A DNA stretch of 64,000 nt from Dryomyza anilis (lineage: Eukaryota; Arthropoda; Insecta; Diptera; Dryomyzidae), in the NCBI GenBank assembly GCA_951804985.1, contig OX638133.1, forward strand, positions 24,582,963 to 24,646,962, written 5' to 3'. Under the pieces are notes generated by a model that worked only from the letters and a program-made list of their open reading frames with translations, ran no database searches and had not been told where the DNA came from. The translations under genes were made by a program, and so were the position numbers. Below are positions 35,206 to 44,934 of the stretch, piece by piece; the stretch's first letter is position 1, and each line of letters opens with the position of its first letter.

Positions 35206-35529
35206 TACGTATAAAGTATTCACACTTTCATCAATGCAAATGGAGTAGACTTGGAAAATTTGGGGAGTAGAATGGAAAATATTGCAAAATAGAGTAGATT
35301 TGTTGTAAAAGGAGTAGAAAATTAAATATAGAATTAAATTTGATGAAAATGGAGTAGAAATATGCATTTCAAATAAATTAATAGATGACAATTTTACCAT
35401 TTTTATTCATTCCTGATTTTATGAATTTCTATAATGCTGATGTATATAGGGTGGTCCGTTCTAGAGTTAGGATGTATCTAAGTACATGTCATTGTGTTTT
35501 CAAAATTTACCTTTAAAAAGTTGAGCTTA
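35206..35529. other. Intergenic DNA with GGAGTAG words
   Basis: AATGGAGTAGA and similar words recur at 35240-35360 without a fixed period. 35447-35475 (TATAGGGTGGTCCG) resembles a mariner-type end, but no partner was seen. Confidence 0.4.
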
Positions 35530-35941
35530 CACCCATAATAAATACTATATAAATAATAGTTTTTTACTATTAAAAATAGTCAATAGAATAAAATTTTATT
35601 TTAATCGGAAAATACCATTAAATACTAGAAAATACTATGACATTGCCATATGACATTGAGTTTATATGAAAAGATTTATTTTTTGTATACTATTACATAA
35701 ATAATTGACCTATTGACCAATTTTAATGGGATTTGAAGAAAAAAAATCCCTCAAATCCCATTAAAATTGGTCAATAGGACAATTATTGATTTAATAGTAT
35801 ACAAAAAATAAATCTTTTCATATAAACTCAATGGCAATGTCATGGTATTTAATGGTATTTTCCGATTAAAATAATAATTTATCCTACTGACTATTTTTAA
35901 TAGTAAAAAACTATTATTTATATAGTATTTTTTTCTGGGTG
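35530..35941. mobile_element. Inverted head-to-head pair of CACCCAG-family MITEs
   Basis: A plus copy from 35530 (CACCCATAATAAATAC) runs to about 35730, where GGGATTTGAAGAAAAAAAAT meets an inverted copy (CCCTCAAATCCCATTAAAA) that ends with CTGGGTG at 35941. Together they form a palindrome of about 200-bp arms, essentially without spacer. Both outer ends are the same MITE terminus, so the pair could move as a unit. Confidence 0.85.
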
Positions 35942-37007
35942 TTGGTGTAGAAAAGTGAGATCTGGTAATGGTATTTAAAAGTAATTTCTGCGTATGTTAA
36001 CCGGTTTTCTACAAAGATTAACCCCCATGTTTTGTAAAACGAAACGAAAAGTGATTCGTCAAAAAACATCAGAAATTCCTGTAACCGAATTGTTTTTCAT
36101 TAAATGAATTAAAAACGACGACGAAATGAACAAGTGAACAAAAGCTGTCACTGGAATTTTTGACAACTAACTTTTTGGTTTAGTTTTATATAATAAGACG
36201 GTTAATATACCTACTAAATTTCTTTTAGATCAATTGTAGAAATATACATCGTTAAAATTTAAAAAAAATCACTTTTAAGAACATAGGAACTCTGTAGTCT
36301 AAATTGAATCAGTCGTTTAAACGGATAAGCAAAACAAACAACCAAAATGATTTGTTACAGGTATAAGAAATTAGATTAGTTCGTCTTTGTGATGTGTTTC
36401 CTGGAACTCCTTGAATTCAAGATGAACTATTACAGTGAACTAGTACAGCATATCATGTACTGCGCTTGATCCTACATTTTTTTTTTATTCATGCCAACCG
36501 CACCCAGTTTTCACTTAGTGACAGCTCATTCTGATGAATTCGCTGCGTTGAGTTGCTTAATGATTATCTATTAAGGAGAAGGAAAACGTGCGCTGGCTGC
36601 ATAAATTCGCAAGACAAACGCAAAGTTGTTGGGTAACAAGACCCGGTAGAAAATGCCAATCGCGACCATTTAATTGTAGATTTCCGATTTCCCACAGCAG
36701 TGGCACTTTTCTGCTGGCTACGCTTTTGCCACGTGCTTCAAAGAAGTGATTTTGTTACCATTGACAGTTTTCCGATGACTGTTCCTGATGTCACACTTGC
36801 TGCTGTATCTGATTAGAACAAATTGTTTCCTGCCACATTTTGTTTTCAATACAAAATAATTATTTAAACGTAAGGTTGATAAATAATCCATCGATTGCAT
36901 AATTTAGCTGTCATTTTATTGCGATTTCAGTTGATTTTCTGCATTTACTTTGTACTGACAACGCATTTTGGGTTTGATACCATTGTAAGAGCATTTTCCG
37001 GGAAAAA
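35942..37007. other. Intergenic DNA, partly single-copy in appearance
   Basis: 36480-36890 is clearly less AT-rich than its surroundings and is not repeated in the window; it could hold regulatory sequence, but I see no gene. Minus-strand open frame 36718-36900 has no motif. Confidence 0.4.
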
Positions 37008-37579
37008 AAACGAGTTGGAAAGGTTAGGTCACATGGGTCGGGCCCGATTATGGAATACCCTACACTCTTGTTGGATATATTAGTGGTATAATTTGGTGGG
37101 CAAATTTTTAATAATTTACGACTAAAATTTCCACTACAAAAATCGGTAAAAAATTAAAAAAAATTCAAATGTGAGCGGATCACGCCCATTTTTTGAACAT
37201 ATATTTTTTAGGTGAATTCTAACAATATGTTTTAAATTTTATAAATATATATCTAATACTTTTCGAGTTATTGGTTCCCAAAAAGTTAATAAGTGACTTG
37301 TATGGGAGGTGGGCGTGTCCGTTTACCGATTTGGTTCATTTTAAAACTCAGAACCATTTTTTGGCTAAAACATATTGAAACGAAATTTCATCGCATTCTG
37401 ACAAGTATTTTTTAAGTTATTCTGTATCCGTTCAGACAGCAAGACAGACAGACGGACATGGATAAACGGACTCGGGTAGTTATGCTGATCAAGAATATAT
37501 ATACTTTTCCATACCGGACACGCCTTCTTAGTGGCGTTACAATATCTGCACAAACTTAATATACTAGGTGTAGGGTATA
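37008..37579 (+). repeat. GTCT-bearing dispersed repeat, shortened copy
   Basis: Starts AAACGAGTTGGAAAGGTTAG, lacks about 250 bp of the left half and has a decayed end (ACTAGGTGTAGGGTATA). More diverged than 8526 and 12328, with only three CAGA-type units. Confidence 0.7.
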
Positions 37580-37783
37580 ATCAGCAATAGTGCTGTACTG
37601 TGCAAATTTCTTTAATGCTTTTCATTTGGATTTCGTAGAATATATAGATGAGTTGAGATGAGCATTACGAAAGGATTACGAAAAACAAGGATGACTTTAT
37701 TCACTTTATACGCAATAAGAGTTCCTCGAATTCATTTTACTCATTTCCTATTTTATGAGACACTTTTAACGGCTGGTTGAGTA

Positions 37784-38152
37784 CACCAAGAAAAAAATCA
37801 TGGTAAATTGATTGTATTTCAATAGAAAAACAATAATTTATACCATTAAAATTGGTCAATAGGATGCGTCCCATTAGTTCAGTAATATTGAAACTGTTAA
37901 TAAAATGTGTGTCTGTACCATAAATTTTATTATGTGATATTTTAATTACAATAACAAAGACCTATACAAATTTAATGATACGTATTATTAATATTATGGT
38001 ATAGTCGTATTACATTTTCCTATAATTTATTAAAACAAAACAAAAATTAGATTAGAAAACTTTTGATTTAAAAAGAAAAAACTATTAATACATGAACCAT
38101 AAGATCAATGGTCGTACCGTAAAGTACTTAATGGTACATTTTCTTCTGAGTG
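37784..38152. mobile_element. MITE-like TIR element, family F2, short copy
   Basis: 369 bp with ends CACCAAGAAAAAAATCATGG and ACATTTTCTTCTGAGTG, flanked by TA on both sides. Closely related to both outer parts of 1082-1933. Confidence 0.8.
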
Positions 38153-38218
38153 TACAAAACTAACTTAAAATATAATATATCATATTTGCTATTATTCCTT
38201 TTGCTATATCATTTGAAA

Positions 38219-39288
38219 CACTCGGAAAAAATTCCATATAATTAATAATTGTTTACTTTTAAAATTAGTCAATAGCATAATTTATTATTTTAATCGGTAA
38301 GTACCATTAAATGTTTTAAATTAAAATTAAAACACTACACTGAACCAAATTTAGTAAGTAAAATTAACGAAATGTTTTTTGTTTTGTTTCTTGTTAAATT
38401 TGAATATCATTTTTGGAATATACAATATTACTCGACAACAAATGAAGGTCTTTTTTTAATTATCCACGATCTTAGTATGATTTTCCGATGGACTTGAAGA
38501 TTCTAATCACGACCTCACACTCAGTTTTTCAGATTACCTCAAGTTTTTGTGTTATTACGTAATACATATATATTTCGTGATTTTATACATAATTTGGACT
38601 TAAACTTTTTACAGATTAAAAGTTATCGATCCAATTTCTTTTGTATTCTGTTGAGAATACATCAGCTAATAACCAATCAAACACAAAAAACATTGATTTT
38701 AAGATGTAAATATTATTTGTTGCATAACATATTAAGTTCTAATAATTCAATAAAATTATATATTATATGTGAAACTAGATCCATTATACTATGATTCCTC
38801 TTATTTGTTTTTTGCAAATCTTACTTTAACTCTTCAGATTAAATACACATTCACGTTTACGATTTTTGATTTAATGTTTATTTTTTGGTGGTCCTTTTAA
38901 TCAATATAATTTTTTTGTCCTTTAATTATTCGTAGAAATTCCAACAAATTATTAAACCAGTAGAATTCAGCTTTCCACAAAAGTATTACTTTCAATGGCT
39001 TTGAAGTCATTTGAATCATACTAAGATTGTGGATAATTAAAAAAGGCCTTCATTTGTTGTCTAGTGATATTGTAGATTTCACAAACGATATGTCAATTTG
39101 ACTGGAAAATGTTGTCAAAAGGTAACAAAAAACATTTCGTTGATTTTATTTACTAAATTCAGTTCAGTGTAGTGTTTTAATTATATTTTAAAAGATTTAA
39201 TGTTACATATCGATTAAAATAATAAATTATTCTATTGGCTAATTATAATAGTAAACATTCATTAATTGTATGGTATTTTTTCTGAGTG
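38219..39288. mobile_element. Foldback element nested in a CACTCGG-ended TIR element
   Basis: Outer ends CACTCGGAAAAAATTCC and ATTTTTTCTGAGTG; outer interior resembles F1 (AAATTAGTCAATAGCATAA, TTAAAATAATAAATTATTCT). Inside, arms at about 38332-38510 and 38990-39175 are inverted copies (CACTACACTGAACCAAATTT; AAATTCAGTTCAGTGTAGTG; also AACAAATGAAGG / CCTTCATTTGTTG). Inverted similarity even extends outside the outer ends (TCATTTGAAA / TTTCAAATGA). No transposase frame. Confidence 0.65.
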
Positions 39289-40448
39289 TTTCAAATGAAA
39301 TAGCAATTTCATAATTGTAAAAATTATCGCAAAAGAGAACAAAATACGTTTATCTGATTACCTGATACGCACCATTGGGCTCATTATCATAAATCCAGTT
39401 CATTAAACATAGCTTCCTCGAGCGCAAATAATCAGATCAACCAACGTGTTACTTGGTTCTGTAGTTTTGAACGCCTTTGTAGAGTTTAATTAAAATTATG
39501 AATTTTAATAGGTAAAAGTTCATTTGAAAAGCTTTATTTAAAGGTAGAATTTAAACAAAAATGAATCCATTACATTGAGAATTAATTTAATAATTTAATC
39601 AGGTACCGCAAAAAACCAGAATCGATTCGATTTTTGGAACCAGCATCGAACCGTTTCAATTTTTTGAACAAGTATCGGAACCGTTAATGAAAAAATGTGT
39701 GGTACCGGAAACATAATCGGAATCGGTTTTTAGTCTCTCTAAGGAATGGGAATCGGAACTGAAACCGTTTCGATTTTTGTAAATGGAACCGTACAACCGA
39801 TAAAAAATGTGAAACCGGATTCGGAATTTGATTGCATTTCTATACAAAAATTTAATAAAAAAGCTAAATTTTGTATTTATGTATACGACGGGAAATATGT
39901 AGAAAAATTACTACATATCCCAGTATGCCATTCGTATCGAATCGTTACGAGATCAATGCGAATAGATGGAGAATTCACACGATATCGGGCCCGTTCAAAT
40001 ACGCACCAAATTATTACGCAGTGCATATTTTCCCAATCACGTTTCCCCACAATGCGGACATCTGATGCAAAAAATTTTGACTAGCCCCACCACATTATTT
40101 CAGTATGATATTGTATATCGCTACGTGTATTTTCCTCTATTTTAATTACATATTTCATATACAAACATTAAAAAATATTCAGAAAAAATTTCAGTAAGAA
40201 AAAATTCAAAACATTTTTTCAAAAGTTTGGCATTTAAAACATTGCGAACTCAAATTAAAAAAAAAATATGAAAGCTTAGAGAATTGTGATAAATTACTCT
40301 CCCGACACACTTTCTTTTTGATTTAAAAAAAAAACTAATATCTGGACATACATTTTTTTGCCAATTATCCGTAGGTCAAGGTTCATATTTTATTTTGTGA
40401 TAAAATTTGCATCTGCAACAAGTCGAAATCGTGCGATAACTTGCGATA
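39289..40448. other. Intergenic DNA with hAT-like fragment and a short dispersed repeat
   Basis: 39600-39830 is full of AACCG/CGGAA words like the subterminal parts of 55521-57708. 39985-40075 matches 46517-46592 (GTGCATATTTTCCCAATCA; AATGCGGACATCTGATG). The 112-codon frame 39746-40084 crosses both and has no domain. Confidence 0.5.
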
Positions 40449-40660
40449 CACCCAGAAAAAAATAATATATAAATAATAGTTTTTTACTATTAAAAATAGT
40501 CAATAGGATTAATTATTATTTTAATCGGAAAAAAACATTAAATACTAGAAAATACTATGACATTGCCATTGAGTTTATATGAAAAGATTTATTTTTTGTA
40601 TACTATTAAATCAATAATTGTCCTATTGAATAATTTTAATGGGATTTGAGGGAATTTGAG
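40449..40660. mobile_element. MITE, CACCCAG family (F1), right end missing
   Basis: Begins after TA with CACCCAGAAAAAAATAATA and keeps the family body to GGGATTTGAGGGAATTTGAG, but the CTGGGTG end is absent. A downstream TTTTTTCCTGTGTGTA at about 40840-40855 might be a displaced end. Confidence 0.75.
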
Positions 40661-41154
40661 GGAAAGTGCCAAAAACGGCATTTTTTGCAAAATCTCGACG
40701 TATAGGGAATCAGGCAAGAATCAGGATACCGAAATCTACCAGAAATAATAACTTTAATTTCTGTGGAAGCCAACAACCCCAAGTGTAATTTGTTAAAAAA
40801 AAACATAAAATATTTTTTAAATTTACCTGATTTTTTCCTGTGTGTATAAAAATATACAGTTTCTGTAATATCTAGAGAACAAATTTTCCATGGTGTTACC
40901 TAAATGTATTTAAAAACTAACAAAATGTAGTAGACCTAAATTTTTTCAAAACAAAGACATAAAATGTATACAATATTTTCGGTTCATCTTTTTTTATTTC
41001 GGTAGCTCATGGTTAGTGCGTTGGACTGTGAGCCGAAAGGTCCCAGGTTCAAGTCTAGACTGGGGCTAACAACATCATTTCATAGAAACATTTTTCTATA
41101 CCGCGCTACCTCTCGACAGTAAATGGCAAACCTACGAGAGTAAAATATTGCCTA

Positions 41155-41893
41155 CGTCCAGAAAAAAATTCCCTCGAATCCCATTAAAAAAGTGAACAAA
41201 AAATAAATCTTTTCATATTGTTACGAAAATTCAGTCTACGGAAAACTGTTCTACAAGTTCGTATCTCTGGATTGTGTACAAAATAAAAACACTCTTATGT
41301 TTGGTTTAAATTATAACTATTAACTTTATTAATTCACTTTAATAAACAACTTTACTAATAACAAATTCTAACAACTGCTGCATGTCCACAATTTAACTTG
41401 ACATTTATCACACGAGCTGCACTCGACCACTTTACAATCACTACTGAAGTGCTGCACCACAGGCTCCCTTATATACGGCTCCCTTATATACTGCATGCAT
41501 CAGTTCTACACGTTTCGACAAGCTTCGACTTGTTTCGAGAACCTTCTACTCGTTTCGTGAATGACGCATGCTATTGGCATCTCATTCGCACTCACGTGTT
41601 TTAATGTGCAGATCTTCCATCTCTTTCTCACACATTGCATAGTGCGCTGAATGATCTTCCGTCTCTTTCTAACACATTGCTTAGTGCGCTGAATTGTCTT
41701 GCGTCTCATTTATTATTGTTGAATGCTTGCACAGTGGGGCAAATTACCTCTTTCCGTAACAATATAAACTCTATGGCAATTTCATGTTATTTTCTAGTAT
41801 TTAATGGTATTTTCAGATGAAAATAATAATTTATCCTATTGACTATTTTTAATGGTAAAAAACTATTATTTATGTAGTATTTTTTTCTGGGTA
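41155..41893. mobile_element. MITE, CACCCAG family (F1), inserted in a SINE and carrying a solo LTR
   Basis: Inverse orientation: starts CGTCCAGAAAAAAATTCCC, ends TTTTTTTCTGGGTA; flanking TA at 41153-41154 and 41894-41895. The MITE body is interrupted at 41219-41761 by an LTR. The sister copy at 35735-35941 shows the unbroken sequence TTTTCATATAAACTC. Confidence 0.9.
41219..41761. mobile_element. Solo LTR with ATAT target duplication
   Basis: 543 bp beginning TGTTACGAAAA and ending TTTCCGTAACA (TG...CA with a short inverted repeat), flanked by ATAT at 41215-41218 and 41762-41765; the empty site is known from sister MITEs. In plus orientation it has TTATATA at about 41469 and an initiator-like ATCAGTTC about 30 bp later, and a 42-bp tandem duplication at 41611-41694. 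A 4-bp ATAT duplication fits gypsy-type LTR retrotransposons. No internal coding region remains, so a recombined solo LTR is the natural reading. Confidence 0.85.
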
Positions 41894-42044
41894 TATGAAA
41901 AGCTCTTTCCGCCGTTCGGATTCGAAATTATACTGTAGGTCCCACCACTTTGAGTAAAAATATATAACACGCACGGCTCAAAGTGGTGACAGAGCTCGGC
42001 CTAAGTTCATATAGGACTGTAGCGCCAAACTATTATTATTATTA

Positions 42045-42336
42045 ATGATCAAGTTCCCACATCAGTGCCTGATTCAAAACGTGACGCTATTCAAAGTTGC
42101 TATCCTGATCAGGTGTCTGATCAGGCTTCCGATGTATATTTAAATTCTTCTGAGAGTGTTTTCATTAAATTCGAGCCCCTTAAACAAAAAATAGTTTTGT
42201 AAACAAAGTCGTGTCAATTTTTTGGCGTTGACAAAAAGTCGAGGTTTTAAGTTATTTCTAATTATTTAAAAAGGTTGATAATTTGTTTTTTTTTTTTGTA
42301 TTTGAGTTTAACATTCATTTATTTGAATATATTATT
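42045..42336. other. Spacer between SINE copies with CTGATCAGG words
   Basis: CTGATCAGG and related words occur several times here and again at 42740-42860. No gene or element boundary was recognised. Confidence 0.4.
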
Positions 42337-42649
42337 GTAGCCGCGGTAGCTCAGTGGTTAGTGCGTTGGACTGCGAGCTGAAAGGTCCCCGGTTCAAGCC
42401 TGGACTGGGGCTAACAACATCTTTTCATAGAAACATTTTCTATACCGCGCTACCTCTCGTCAGTAAATGGCAAACATACGAGAGTAAAACCATTGCCTAT
42501 GAAAAAGCTCTCACCCGCCGTTCGGATTCGGCAATAAACTGTAGGTCCCACCACTTTGAGTACAAATATAACACGCACAGCTCAAAATGGTGAGAGAGCT
42601 CGGCCGAAGTTCTATACGGGACTGTAGCGCCAAACTATTATTATTATTA
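42337..42649 (+). mobile_element. tRNA-derived SINE, copy C (best preserved)
   Basis: Begins GTAGCCGCGGTAGCTCAGTG with A box TAGCTCAGTGGTTA (42347-42360) and B box GGTTCAAGCCT (42391-42401), a body ending GGACTGTAGCGCCAAAC and a TTA-repeat tail. About 313 bp. The head has tRNA-like order but weak anticodon-stem pairing. Confidence 0.9.
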
Positions 42650-42949
42650 CAACAATTTTGTTACCCAATTTTATTATAAATTAATGTTATTAAAATCTCT
42701 ATTTTTATAAGTGTAATATCAGAGTCCACTAAGTAGGCTCTAGATCAGGATTTTTTTTTATGAAGGATGGATCAGGTTGCCTCACGTGGATTTGAAATTA
42801 GGTTTACTCTAGACGACCCTGATCAGGATCATATCAGGTGGCCTTTGGTAGGTATGCGTTATCGTATTCTGCTCAGGGACGGATGAGAAATAAGGCTAAC
42901 CTCAACCAATTTCCACTCGGGATGTTCTTCTGCAATCATAGCTGCCAAC

Positions 42950-43440
42950 CTAAATTCTGACAAAAAATCTGTCTATCTTACAGCGATAATTAAAAAATCT
43001 ATTGACAGATTTTTGCAATCAAAAAATCTTACAGGCATTAAAAAATCTGATAAAAAATCTCTCATGCATTAAAAAAATCTACCAAAAATCTAAAATTATT
43101 TAAAAAAAAGTTACAAAATCCCACATACAATAAAAAATCTCACAAAAAATATCACTCATGCATTAAAAAATCTGAAATAGATAAAAACGCGAAAAATGTA
43201 GTGTTTTCTATATAATTTCTAAATAATTATATAAAAAAAAATTCTAATTCATCACATTTTTCTTGAAATATAATATTTGAAATTCGATAGCATTTACAAA
43301 ATTAAATAAAGAAATACACAAAAAACATAAAAAATCTACATGAGAATAAAAAAATATTTTCTGTAAGAAAAATTTTACACGGAATGAAAAAAATCTGGTC
43401 AGATATCTTTTATCTACCGGCAATAAAAAAAATCTGACAA
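42950..43440. repeat. Degenerate AAAAAATCT-rich minisatellite
   Basis: The word AAAAAATCT occurs more than ten times with spacers of about 15-40 bp, often followed by a CATGCATT-like or ACAGATTTTT word. Strongly decayed; period not constant. Confidence 0.55.
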
Positions 43441-43656
43441 AGTAGATGCAATGATATTAAATTTAGTCCACATTTTCTCATGAATACGTAGTATATAGTA
43501 CAATGGCTGTATGTATGTCGGTATATAAGTAGTTTTTAATTAAAAATGTAACTGTCGAAAACTTTTTTAAACTTCAACGTTTTTAGTTCATCTATTTTTC
43601 GATACTACCTGAATATTCGAATTCTTCTTAAGATAGGCACAGATTTCCTTCAATTA

Positions 43657-44934
43657 AGGACTGCGTCGAATAAAATTGTCCGTTACATATCTTCCCATAA
43701 TGTGCTATTGCAAGATTCAAATTAAATAAATTTGATCATAGTAGCTCTGAATTAAATGGCAGAAAATAATTTGTGTCAGTTTTAGTCAATACAAAATTTA
43801 TTTAACGCGAAAATGGCAAACGAAGTGGATGGAAATGCGAGAAAATATAATTAAAATTTTTCAAAAACATCCTAGTTGGTCTTTTAAAAAAATTGCCGAA
43901 GAGGTAGGGGCTAACCCTAACACCATTTCTCGCATTATCAACCGCTTTAAGGAAGACCTGAGTATTGATCGGAAGAAAGGTTCGATCCCACATGATCGTG
44001 AAAAGTCGAAGAAGGTTGTGGATATTTTAAAGAAAGATCCAAGCATATCCGGAAGGAAATTGGCGAGAAAGGCAGATTGCTCAGAATCTTTCATGCGCAG
44101 GACTAAGAAAGAAGCTGGGCTGAACACGTACAAGGTCCAAAAAGTTCCGTCAAGAATGAAACCGCAAAAAAACGAGCTAAAAAGCTGAACCAAGATTTTT
44201 TTTTAAAAATTCGATTGCTGCATAATGGACGACGAAACTTATGTTTTAGCGGACTTTTCTCAGCTACATGGGCAAGAATTTTACACAGCCGATTCTCGAG
44301 GAAAGGTCGCTGAAAAATTCAAATCAAAAAAATGACAAAATTTCCAAAGAAATTCCTTGTTTGGCAGGCAATTTGCAGTTGTGGAAAAAGGAGCAGCTCA
44401 TTCGTGACATCGGGTACAATTAATAGCGAAATATATGTGAAGGAATTCTTGCAAAAGAGATTGCTTCCATTTTTACGCCAACATGAAGTGTCCACATTTT
44501 TTTGGCCTCACCTCGCTTCATGTCACTACAGCAAAACGGCCTTAGATTGGATCCAAAAAAATGCAGTGATTTTGGTGCCTAGAGAAGCTAATACACCAAA
44601 CTGTCCAGAACTCAGGCCGATTGAGAGAAACTGGGCTTTAGTAAAAAGGGAGATGTAGACAACAAAAAAAATGACCAAAGACCTTCAAGACTTTAAAAGA
44701 AAGTGGTCTTCAGCAGCTGTGAGGGGGTCGGACACTACCATTACAACATTAATGGAGGGGGTTCCGGAAAAATTAAAACTTTTTATTAAAAAATATTAAT
44801 TTCTGGTTTTTTTATATTTTTTTAAAATCTAAAAATAATTTGCAAAATAAAATATTTTATTCTATAAAAATTCGATTACTAGATTTCTAGATTTTTTCAT
44901 TTTTGTAGCGGACAATTTTATTCGACGCAGTCCT
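43657..44934 (+). mobile_element. Tc1/mariner element, DD37E type, complete but inactive
   Basis: 1278 bp. Terminal inverted repeats AGGACTGCGTCGAATAAAAT and ATTTTATTCGACGCAGTCCT, identical over their outer part and continuing TGTCCG, flanked by TA on both sides (43655-43656, 44935-44936). It encloses a broken transposase gene. Near-perfect ends but a damaged gene indicate moderate age. Confidence 0.95.
43813..44799 (+). pseudogene. DD37E mariner transposase pseudogene
   Basis: Would cut and paste the surrounding element at TA sites. The N-terminal helix-turn-helix (ENIIKIFQKHPSWSFKKIAE) and second DNA-binding part lie in 43829-44188. MDDETYV, with the first catalytic Asp at 44231-44233, follows after two compensating frame changes. 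A further frame change in an A-run near 44330 leads to the frame beginning at 44332 (WQAICSCGK), which holds SCHYSK and NCPELRPIE with the catalytic Glu at 44623-44625. The second Asp should be at 44509-44511, 37 residues before the Glu, but the codon is CAC (His). A TAG at 44656-44658 interrupts the last 47 codons, which end at TAA 44797-44799. The gene is therefore dead several times over. The spacing and words match the DD37E mariners known from mosquitoes and other insects. Confidence 0.9.

Larger units (their letters stand above)
41000..42044 (+). mobile_element. tRNA-derived SINE, copy B, split by nested insertions
   Basis: The SINE head is at 41000-41154 (A box TAGCTCATGGTTA with one base missing; B box AGGTTCAAGTC) and its continuation, including the (TTA)n tail, at 41894-42044. 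The two parts join exactly as in copies A and C once the MITE at 41155-41893 is removed. Confidence 0.9.

Noticed and set aside
35447..35475. TATAGGGTGGTCCG as a mariner-type terminal repeat
   Set aside because: No inverted partner and no transposase remains within several kilobases.
42337..42412. Possible tRNA gene
   Set aside because: A and B boxes are good but the anticodon stem does not pair, the sequence continues into a repeat body, and two further copies share it: a SINE head.
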